Assembly (NCBI GenBank): GCA_052144935.1
Contig: JBKQPR010000160.1
Coordinates: forward strand, 1 to 12,471
Source: JOPF133 sp052144935
GTDB lineage: Bacteria; Acidobacteriota; Terriglobia; Bryobacterales; Bryobacteraceae
Direction of reading: 5' to 3'
DNA: 12,471 nt
The notes beneath the pieces are model-generated. The model was not told where the DNA came from, searched no databases, and saw only the letters and a list, made by a program, of their open reading frames with translations. Made by a program: the position numbers and the translations under genes. Below are positions 1-5,720 of this stretch, in pieces; the stretch's first letter is position 1; every line of letters begins with the position of its first letter.

Positions 1-1
1 C

Positions 2-118
2 AAGCTTCCGCCGCAGGTTCATCCAGTCCTAACGCAACTGGAAAACACCGTTCGCAACCAATTAGACCCGTCGCAGGCATACAGCATGGTTCCAGGTCGC
101 GACCCCCAAAACCGTTAG
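2..118 (+). CDS. C-terminal end of an unidentified protein, cut by left edge
   Basis: Reading from base 2 gives 38 codons ending in TAG at 116-118. The peptide begins KLPPQVHPVLTQLENTV and ends SMVPGRDPQNR. It has a balanced, protein-like composition (Leu, Gln, Glu, Asp, Asn), unlike the Arg/Pro/Ala-rich shadow frames common in this high-GC DNA. No start codon is visible, so the gene would begin outside the window. I do not recognise the family. The next confident gene is 341 bases downstream on the same strand. The call rests on composition only; chance openness over 38 codons is possible. Confidence 0.35.
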   Translation, partial: KLPPQVHPVLTQLENTVRNQLDPSQAYSMVPGRDPQNR

Positions 119-155
119 GCACCCCCGCAATGCGCCGGCTGAGGGTGTCCGGGTG

Positions 156-164
156 TGCTATGGT
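156..164 (+). promoter_or_regulatory. Possible extended -10 promoter element
   Basis: TGC-TATGGT resembles an extended -10 (TGn plus a TATAAT-like hexamer). The bases about 17 upstream (CGGCTG at 136-141) do not resemble a -35 box. If used, transcription would begin near 171 and give the glycosyltransferase a long leader of roughly 290 bases. This is sequence resemblance only. Confidence 0.2.
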
Positions 165-444
165 AGTGTCCAAGCAGGCTTGGGCGACAAGGGCGGGAGT
201 CTGTCCGCAACTGAAAAGCTTCCAATTGGCTGGTTTTGCGGTCGTCCGGCACGGCACGCCACGAAAGCGCTGGGGCTACGCCACAGGACTTGAATTTCGT
301 GGGCCGCTGAAGCGTCATGAAACGGGGACATGGAAGATCCGGCGCATCCGCCATGCCGACGGCGTGTGGACGAAGAGTGACGCCCAGGTGCCAATCGACG
401 AGCTTTCCCAGATGGCTTAAATCGATTGCCGCAGTGTGCCGGCT

Positions 445-450
445 GAGGGA
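445..450 (+). promoter_or_regulatory. Ribosome binding site that decides the start of the 460 gene
   Basis: GAGGGA lies nine bases before ATG 460. An in-frame GTG at 436 would add eight residues but has no Shine-Dalgarno sequence in front of it, so ATG 460 is preferred. Confidence 0.6.
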
Positions 451-459
451 TCTGCGCGG

Positions 460-2967
460 ATGAGGCTTGTCCGTCTGCTGCTCCGGCTGACCGGCAAGGG
501 CGATTCCAAGGTGGCCGTCGTTTTCGGCTCCGATCCGCCCAGTTGCCATCGCGCCGTGGTGCATCTGTCGAAGGGCGCGATGGAGGTTCCCGTATGGGTG
601 TTCTGCACCCAGCCGCCGCTGCCGCAGACCGTCCCGCTGTGCGAAAAGGTCTTGGTCGCCGCCAATTCCTGGGCGCTGCTGCTCGCCGCCGAGCGGCAAC
701 TGTGGAACCGATGGGTGGCACTGAGCGTGGCGGCCTGGACCGGAGAACGCCGCGGCTGGCTGCTGAAACTGGCGCCGTTTCTGACGCCGCCCTTCCGCGT
801 CCTGGTGATGAACGAGCGGGGGGATTTCTTCGCCGGAACTCCGGGGCCGGTCGTGGGCCATATCCGCCGCCGGGTGCGCGATCACGCGCATTCCATGTGG
901 AACCGGTGCGGCGATCTGGCGCACGGATACTGGCGGTTGGCATCGTACCACGTCTGGCGATCGGGTCCGGTGCGCCGCGTGAAGGATGAAGCCTGCGGCC
1001 TGCTGCGGTTGGCTGCCGCCTGGCTGCTGTGGGCCGGCGCCTGGCTGCTGCGGATGAGCGGCAATCCGCACCGCTGGATTTTTCGCAACTTGCATGGCGA
1101 CCGCGCACTGACGCCGGACTACGCCGCCGACGACCCCAGCGAAGGGTACGCCACCGGTCCATCCACCCTGGTGGCGCGGTTCTGCCAGAAACGGGCAGTG
1201 TGGGATGGGGAGGCCTTCGAAGACTTCGCACGGCGGAGCGACGCCCGCTGGATTCTGTGGCTGGAGCGGCCCGATGCGCAGGTGGAGATGGGCGATCTGC
1301 TGCCGGTGCTGGAGAGCCGGGGCACGTTTGCGGCCTCGCGCCAGAGCCATTTTCGGGCCTGGAAACCGGCGCTGCTGCCCGCCGCGCCCTTCCGCACGCT
1401 ACAGCCCGGCGAGGCCAGCCAGGTGCTGGCGCCGCTATCGAATGCCATCCTGGTGGACCGGTCGAAACTGCTGGCTTTAGGAGTGCCGCGCTGCGGTCTG
1501 GCGGGCGCCGCGTGGATGCTGCTGTTCTGGAAAGCCGCCGCGGCCGGGTGGCGATCCTACAGCCTGGGGCAGGAGCGGCCGGGGCGCGAGCAGCCCGATT
1601 TTCCCTTGCAGGAGACCTCCATGTTTCTGCGGGTGATGAGGGATGGGCGCCTGCGCCAGTTGGCGCCCCGGCAACCCGACCTGGCGCGCGGCAACATCGC
1701 CTTCACGCCGGCGCTGCAATGGAACTACCGGCCCGGGGGGACTCGTCCCAGGGTGTTGCTGGTTTCGCCCTTCCTGCCGTATCCGCTTTCGCACGGCGGG
1801 GCGGTCCGTATCTACAACCTGTGCCGCGCGCTGGGGTCCCGAGTCGATTTCATCCTGGTGGCCATGCGGGAATCGCACGAAGCGGTGGATTACGCCAAGC
1901 TGCACGAAGTGTTTCGCCAGGTGTCGGTGGTGGACCGCGACGAAAAGCCGTGCAAAGAGGGCGGCCTGCCCGGCCAGGTGCGCCAGTACCAATCGCGTTC
2001 CATGCGCGCGCTGATTGCCGAGCTGGCGCGGCGCTGGAAGCCGGATGCGTTGCAGATCGAATATACCCACATGGCCGGCTTTCGGGACGCCGCGCCGGAG
2101 ATTCCGGCGGTGCTGGTGGAGCACGATCTGACCTTCAGCCTGTACCGCCAACTGGCGGAGCAGAATCCCTCCGACCGCGCGGCGCGCCGGGAGTATCAGC
2201 GCTGGCTGGCATTCGAGCGGCACTGGCTGAAGGAGTTCGACGCGGTCTGGACGGTTTCGGAAGAGGACCGGCGGGCGGCCATCGGCGCGGGCGAGCGCAA
2301 CCCGCAACTCACCTACGCGATTGCCAACGGAGTGGATCTGGACCGCTTCCAGCCGTGCCCGCAAGACGATGGCGCCCCTCCGGAGGTTCTATACGTAGGA
2401 TCGTTCCGCCACTTACCCAACTTCCTGGGCTTCGAGAAGTTGCGGACCGAGATCATGCCCCGGCTGTGGAAGCGTTTCCCCGAACTGCGGCTGCGGGTTG
2501 TGGCGGGACCACAGCACGATCGTTTCCGGAAGCAATTTGCGCGGCACGGTGGCCGAAGCGCGCAGCCTTTCGCGCCAGCTCTTGACCGGCGGATTGACGT
2601 TCACGGATTTGTGGAGGATCTGCGGCCGCTGTATACGCGCGCCACGGTGGCCGCCGTGCCGCTGGAGGTCTCCGCCGGCACCAATATCAAGGTGATGGAA
2701 GCGATGGCCTGCGGCCGCGCGGTGGTGACGACACCGGTGGGATGCGCGGGCCTGGGTCTCGAGGACGGCCGCGACGCCCTGATCCGCGCGGATGCGGGGG
2801 CTTTCGCCGAGGCCCTCGCGGAGCTGCTTTCCGACGCCCGGTTGCGCCGCGCGATGGCCGCCCAGGCGCGCCGCACGGTGGAAGAGCGCTTCGGCTGGCA
2901 AGCCATCGGCGAGGCTGCCTACCAGAGCTACCTGGCGCTGGGAAGCCGGCAGTTCGCCGCCAAGTAA
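460..2967 (+). CDS. Two-part glycosyltransferase, C-terminal GT4 (GT-B fold) module
   Basis: This 835-residue protein has two parts. Residues about 430-830 form a GT4-type GT-B glycosyltransferase, which transfers a sugar from a nucleotide-sugar donor. Visible signs are the acceptor-domain start RVLLVSPFLPYPLSHGGAVR (431 on), EHDLTFSLYRQ (554 on), ANGVDLDRF (622 on), LYVGSFRHLPNF (644 on), and the donor-site stretch around E736 with GTNIKVMEAMACG (740 on), the usual place of the nucleotide-contacting Glu. Residues 1-430 are not a standard module. Near 290-375 they contain a pattern like the end of a GT2 fold (ILVDRSKLLALGVP, then AGWRSYSLG), suggesting a worn GT-A-like domain, and a hydrophobic run near 178-198 may touch the membrane. 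Bacterial GT4 enzymes are commonly 350-420 residues, so this is about double. The likely role is surface or exopolysaccharide synthesis; donor and acceptor are unknown. The start is ATG 460. GT4 identity is firm and the N-terminal role is inferred. Confidence 0.88.
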   Translation: MRLVRLLLRLTGKGDSKVAVVFGSDPPSCHRAVVHLSKGAMEVPVWVFCTQPPLPQTVPLCEKVLVAANSWALLLAAERQLWNRWVALSVAAWTGERRGWLLKLAPFLTPPFRVLVMNERGDFFAGTPGPVVGHIRRRVRDHAHSMWNRCGDLAHGYWRLASYHVWRSGPVRRVKDEACGLLRLAAAWLLWAGAWLLRMSGNPHRWIFRNLHGDRALTPDYAADDPSEGYATGPSTLVARFCQKRAVWDGEAFEDFARRSDARWILWLERPDAQVEMGDLLPVLESRGTFAASRQSHFRAWKPALLPAAPFRTLQPGEASQVLAPLSNAILVDRSKLLALGVPRCGLAGAAWMLLFWKAAAAGWRSYSLGQERPGREQPDFPLQETSMFLRVMRDGRLRQLAPRQPDLARGNIAFTPALQWNYRPGGTRPRVLLVSPFLPYPLSHGGAVRIYNLCRALGSRVDFILVAMRESHEAVDYAKLHEVFRQVSVVDRDEKPCKEGGLPGQVRQYQSRSMRALIAELARRWKPDALQIEYTHMAGFRDAAPEIPAVLVEHDLTFSLYRQLAEQNPSDRAARREYQRWLAFERHWLKEFDAVWTVSEEDRRAAIGAGERNPQLTYAIANGVDLDRFQPCPQDDGAPPEVLYVGSFRHLPNFLGFEKLRTEIMPRLWKRFPELRLRVVAGPQHDRFRKQFARHGGRSAQPFAPALDRRIDVHGFVEDLRPLYTRATVAAVPLEVSAGTNIKVMEAMACGRAVVTTPVGCAGLGLEDGRDALIRADAGAFAEALAELLSDARLRRAMAAQARRTVEERFGWQAIGEAAYQSYLALGSRQFAAK

Positions 2968-3207
2968 CCCTATTCGTCCGGAGCCGTTGTGGGGCGGACA
3001 TTCCTGCCAGGCAATCCTGCCCGCAGCCTGAAAGGCCGCAATGCCACTTACTTTGGGTCTGGAGGCCACTCTGCACAAGTCGTGGGGCAGCCACTCCTGG
3101 CTGTCCGAATGGGCCTCCGGCCCACCAAACTCCAATGAAAGCCCAGCGGTTTCGAAGAACGTATTTCCAATGACTTGCGATGGGCTTTCGACGCTGCAGC
3201 CGAAAAG

Positions 3208-3224
3208 GCCGCCTAAAGGGCGGC
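3208..3224. terminator. Tight GC hairpin in the repeat gap
   Basis: GCCGCC and GGCGGC pair around TAAAG, giving six GC pairs plus a possible U-G closing pair over an AAA loop. No T-run follows. It could end transcription from the 460 gene, but it sits inside repeated DNA and may simply be part of a repeat unit. Confidence 0.3.
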
Positions 3225-3240
3225 TGGGCCACAGAGGGCG

Positions 3241-3266
3241 AACCAGGATTGCCAACCAGGATTGCC
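3241..3266. repeat. 13-base tandem duplication
   Basis: AACCAGGATTGCC occurs twice with no gap (3241-3253 and 3254-3266). The second copy runs into the inverted third copy of the 18-base motif. Confidence 0.75.
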
Positions 3267-3277
3267 CGCCCCACAAT

Positions 3278-3600
3278 TTAATGCGGAATGGTGCCATCGA
3301 CAAAGTAAGTGGCATTGAAATTGAAGCCTGAAAGGCTGCCCACGGGGCCTGCCACGTCGATGTGGCGCACGGACTCCCGCGCAGCACCCTCCGGTTGGGC
3401 AGTCGCGTCTGCGCTCCGGCGGCAGCGCCCGAACGGGAGCCGGAACCGGTTCCGGCCGGAGTCTCGACATGGCAAGCAGTGCCGGGACCGAGGAGCACGC
3501 CCCGCGCGCCACAATCCCGTTGCCAGGTGTAGTTGAAAATGCCGGCTCGGAGGTCTTTGAAGGTGAGCGAATGCGGCTTACTCCGAGGCGCCCGGCTCAC
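3278..3600 (-). pseudogene. Possible decayed C-terminal gene remnant
   Basis: Two minus-strand frames here look partly protein-like. From 3600 down to about 3400 one frame reads SLTFKDLRAGIFNYTWQRDCG and further; another ends GFNFNATYFVDGTIPH with TAA at 3278-3280. Joining them needs a frameshift around 3370-3430. I do not recognise the family. The last codons overlap the 17-base inverted repeat. A similar GF-x-FNF ending appears on the minus strand at 8157-8276. This may be a broken gene end or chance openness in GC-rich DNA. Confidence 0.2.
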
Positions 3601-3654
3601 TTAGGCGCGATGTAGAACCTTCGCGCCCAAACTTCTCGCAATTTCGCAATCTAT

Positions 3655-5463
3655 ATGCCCGACAAACTGGACACGCTAGCGGTGTGTGCAAACTCCGCCC
3701 CGGCTGCCGGCGATAACGAGTCCTCCGAATGGCGCCCTGGCGTGCGCCGCGACCCGGCGCCCGATCCGGCCAGTCCGGAGCACGCAACGGTTTCGTTCAT
3801 TGGAGTGGCTTCACGCCAATCGCCGCTCGAATCGCGCCTCCTGACAGGCACCGCCGTGTTCATCTTCGCCTGGATCGTAGCACGCGCCTCGATTCAATCC
3901 ATAACCATAGACGAGGCGGACACATATCTTGCCTTTGTTGCACGCCCATCTCCCTCTCACTGGGAAGCCGCCGCCAACAATCACGTCCTCAACTCGCTCC
4001 TGATGCGGCTGTCCACGGTCCTATTTGGCGTTTCTCAGTTGAGCGTGCGAATTCCGGCTTTGATCGGCGCGGGGATATATATTTGGGCCGCAGTGACGCT
4101 CGTAAGACTGATAACCACTGATGGCAGATTTCGATGGTTCCTGCTAATATGCCTCACCGGCAACCCCTTTGTCATGGATCACCTCGTGGCAGCCCGCGGC
4201 TACAGCCTGGCGTTAGCGTTTCTGCTTTCCGCGATTGCGCTGGCCGCCTCGTACGTGTCGGAGCAGGTTGTGCGAGACCCGCGCCGCCTGTATTGGCGGT
4301 GTGCGATTTGCTCCATTTCTTGCGGGCTCTCATTCAGCGCAAACTTCTCATTTGCGCTCGTCGACGCCACGACGCTGTTGCTATGTTCCGTTTGGCTTGG
4401 CGGGCACGCGGCCGCTCCCCACGAAAGCCGGTATCGACGGCTGGAGACATATGCCAAGGTTCTGCTGGCGTCCTGCATCCCAGGCATGCTCGTCGCGCTG
4501 TTCATCACGGGGTCGGTTCTTCTCGACTGGCCCAGGGGATCCCTCGTGTGGGGTGCAACTTCTCTGAAGGACACGGTTCGAAGCGTGAGCGAGGCATCGT
4601 TATTTCAGCCCAATCAATATCTGCTCAACCCGGTTCTGCACAGTGCCCTGTTGCACTGTAGCCGGCTCCTGTTTCCAATGCTCGGAATCGCGTGCGCGTT
4701 CCGGCTCATTTGCCTGGTTGCCCACACCGGGAGATTCAACGACCCCCGCGCAAGGTTCCTGCTGGCACTCTGCTCGGTCGGCGGTGGCGCCGCCGGTCTC
4801 GCAATGTGCTTGCACTACCTGCTGTTCCGGACTCTTCATGTCCTCCTTCCGTTCGACCGGACAGCCGTCTTTCTCGCCCCCCTTCTCGCCTTGTTCGCGG
4901 GCGCTCTCGCCGCGATTCCTACGGGGTCCGTCATGGGAGTCGTCTCCCGCCGCCTGAACGTGGCCGCCATCGCCATTGTAAGCTTGTATTTCTTGGGCTG
5001 TTTCCGTCTGACTTACTTCAAGACCTGGCAGTTTGACGCGGACGTGAAGAACGCCTATTCGGCGCTGGCTTTCTACAACCTCAACTACGGCGTAACCAGT
5101 GTGTCTTCCAATTGGCGGTATGTAGCCGCCCTCAACTTCTACCGGGCGTCCTCGCGGGTTGGGACGCCGGCCGAAATCCCCAACGGCCCCCCGGTGGTCG
5201 GGGAATATCCTCCAGGGAAGGACGCTTATGTGCTCTTCCGGCCCTGGGATCAGCCGTTCATCGATCGTCAGTGTTTGAAGGTCGTCTACTACGATGCGAT
5301 CACCGGTGTTGCCGTGGCCGTGACGCCCGAGCTGGACACTACGCCGCGCCACGCTATCTTACAGATGCTCGCACAGTGCAGTGACAAGATGCCCTTTGGG
5401 GTGAGAACGACGAAAAGGATTATTGGCCGCTGGGCCCAGGGCACCCCCGCTGGTGAACGCTGA
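3655..5463 (+). CDS. Multi-spanning GT-C type glycosyltransferase (GT39/ArnT-like)
   Basis: This 602-residue inner-membrane protein appears to be a GT-C glycosyltransferase, an enzyme class that uses polyprenyl-phosphate sugars and acts on the outer face of the membrane. The N-terminal 60 residues are hydrophilic. The first membrane segment is near 62-79, and the following loop carries ITIDEADTY with acidic residues at D86, E87 and D89, where the catalytic acid of GT-C enzymes normally lies. A NNHVLNSLL segment and RIPALIGAG follow, then VAARGYSLALAFLL and several more membrane segments up to about residue 450. A soluble tail of about 150 residues follows (FRPWDQPFIDRQC and onward). No good Shine-Dalgarno precedes ATG 3655. 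An in-frame TAG lies at 3613-3615 with no ATG between, so a later start is possible but an upstream ATG is not. It lies downstream of the GT4 gene on the same strand, separated by the repeat gap. The substrate is unknown. Confidence 0.75.
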   Translation: MPDKLDTLAVCANSAPAAGDNESSEWRPGVRRDPAPDPASPEHATVSFIGVASRQSPLESRLLTGTAVFIFAWIVARASIQSITIDEADTYLAFVARPSPSHWEAAANNHVLNSLLMRLSTVLFGVSQLSVRIPALIGAGIYIWAAVTLVRLITTDGRFRWFLLICLTGNPFVMDHLVAARGYSLALAFLLSAIALAASYVSEQVVRDPRRLYWRCAICSISCGLSFSANFSFALVDATTLLLCSVWLGGHAAAPHESRYRRLETYAKVLLASCIPGMLVALFITGSVLLDWPRGSLVWGATSLKDTVRSVSEASLFQPNQYLLNPVLHSALLHCSRLLFPMLGIACAFRLICLVAHTGRFNDPRARFLLALCSVGGGAAGLAMCLHYLLFRTLHVLLPFDRTAVFLAPLLALFAGALAAIPTGSVMGVVSRRLNVAAIAIVSLYFLGCFRLTYFKTWQFDADVKNAYSALAFYNLNYGVTSVSSNWRYVAALNFYRASSRVGTPAEIPNGPPVVGEYPPGKDAYVLFRPWDQPFIDRQCLKVVYYDAITGVAVAVTPELDTTPRHAILQMLAQCSDKMPFGVRTTKRIIGRWAQGTPAGER

Positions 5464-5497
5464 TCCAAAACAAGAGAGTTATCAGCGTTCATCGGCG
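5448..5497 (+). terminator. Long hairpin overlapping the end of the GT-C gene
   Basis: TGAACGCTGAT (5454-5464) and ATCAGCGTTCA (5481-5491) are exact reverse complements. The stem can extend outward to 5448-5453 with 5492-5497 through four Watson-Crick and two G-U pairs, about 17 pairs with a 16-base loop. The stop codon TGA (5461-5463) is inside the stem, and TTT follows at 5498-5500. It could be an intrinsic terminator or mRNA-end protector for the 3655 gene, although the T-run is short. Confidence 0.5.
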
Positions 5498-5510
5498 TTT
5501 ATCAGCAGCC
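5481..5510. repeat. Three imperfect 10-base tandem units
   Basis: ATCAGCGTTC, ATCGGCGTTT and ATCAGCAGCC follow one another directly. Short ATCAGCG-type tandem units recall intergenic repeats of Acidobacteriota (recollection, not checked). The first unit forms the 3' arm of the hairpin at 5448-5497. Confidence 0.4.
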
Positions 5511-5682
5511 AATGATCTTTGTCCGGGAACTTCTAAGGGAGCGCTTCATGGGTGGGGGAAAGTGTCACTGTATTGGGCGAAACTCAATGATTGACCGGTC
5601 TTGCGTTAAGTTAAGGAACTCTACGCGGAATTGACCGGCGGGGTGAACCAGTTCTTCCGAAGGCGTCGACTCGTGGCGCCGG

Positions 5683-5714
5683 TTGACGGCGGAACCCAGC
5701 CACGTTAGGGTGAG
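5683..5714 (+). promoter_or_regulatory. Possible promoter and ribosome site of the MutS-like gene
   Basis: TTGACG (5683-5688), a 17-base spacer and TAGGGT (5706-5711) fit a sigma-70 pattern. AGGGTGAG (5707-5714) also works as a Shine-Dalgarno sequence six bases before GTG 5721. Both cannot operate from the same transcript: this promoter would start within a few bases of GTG 5721 and give a near-leaderless mRNA. The ribosome-site reading is the simpler one. Confidence 0.3.
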
Positions 5715-5720
5715 TACACC

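Larger units (their letters stand above)
119..459. other. Gene-poor stretch before the glycosyltransferase
   Basis: No convincing gene is visible here. A plus-strand frame from ATG 130 to a stop at 418-420 (96 codons) is open, but its first half is Arg/Cys-rich and has no clear ribosome site. Its last 30 codons, ending VPIDELSQMA, look more protein-like, so a small or remnant gene cannot be excluded. A near-identical 15-base direct repeat (TGCGCCGGCTGAGGG at 131-145, TGTGCCGGCTGAGGG at 435-449, one mismatch) brackets the stretch. The second copy carries the ribosome site of the next gene. Confidence 0.4.
2989..3274. repeat. Three copies of an 18-base GTGGGGC...TCCTG motif
   Basis: GTGGGGCGGACATTCCTG lies at 2989-3006 (+), GTGGGGCAGCCACTCCTG at 3082-3099 (+), and GTGGGGCGGGCAATCCTG at 3257-3274 on the minus strand. 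The shared pattern is GTGGGGC-R-G-n-CA-n-TCCTG. Copies 1 and 3 continue to match for about 15 more bases around a second CAATCCTG. Spacing and orientation are irregular, so this is not a CRISPR. Confidence 0.65.
3039..3317. repeat. Perfect 17-base inverted repeat pair
   Basis: CAATGCCACTTACTTTG at 3039-3055 is the exact reverse complement of CAAAGTAAGTGGCATTG at 3301-3317. A 17-base exact match this close is very unlikely by chance. Read in the appropriate frames, both copies encode Asn-Ala-Thr-Tyr-Phe, so the two ends may descend from one ancestral coding or repeat sequence. A direct AGCCTGAAAGGC lies at 3025-3036 and again at 3325-3336. Confidence 0.7.
2968..3654. repeat. Intergenic mosaic of short repeats and hairpins
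   Basis: This 687-base gap between the two glycosyltransferases has no intact gene. It holds three copies of an 18-base motif, a perfect 17-base inverted repeat pair, a 13-base tandem duplication and at least two tight hairpins: TGGGCC-TCC-GGCCCA at 3110-3124 and one at 3208-3224. The style resembles dispersed intergenic repeats of Acidobacteriota genomes (inference). The inverted pairs occur in the order 1, 2, 1', 2' rather than nested, so this is not a simple MITE with terminal inverted repeats. Confidence 0.6.

Noticed and set aside
436..459. GTG 436 as start of the glycosyltransferase
   Set aside because: No ribosome site in front, whereas ATG 460 has GAGGGA nine bases upstream.
115..1350. 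Long minus-strand open frame (411 codons)
   Set aside because: Antisense to the leader and the N-terminal half of the glycosyltransferase; Arg/Pro/His/Gln-rich with no domain. A shadow of GC-rich codons.
1029..2585. Plus-strand open frame of 518 codons inside the glycosyltransferase
   Set aside because: Gly/Ala/Arg-rich composition with no motif; the other frame holds clear GT4 motifs.
2989..3274. CRISPR-like array
   Set aside because: Only three motif copies, uneven spacing, one copy inverted, and no cas gene.
2989..3317. Simple MITE with terminal inverted repeats
   Set aside because: The inverted pairs are interleaved rather than nested, and no target-site duplication was seen.
2413..3600. 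395-codon minus-strand open frame over the gene end and the repeat gap
   Set aside because: It runs antisense through the glycosyltransferase end and the repeats; only its first part (3600 to about 3400) looks protein-like and is listed as a possible remnant.
5548..5634. 28-codon plus-strand frame (MGGGKCHCIGRNS...) with GGGAG upstream
   Set aside because: Ribosome spacing is plausible, but it is very short, has no recognisable features, and sits in a repeat-containing gap.
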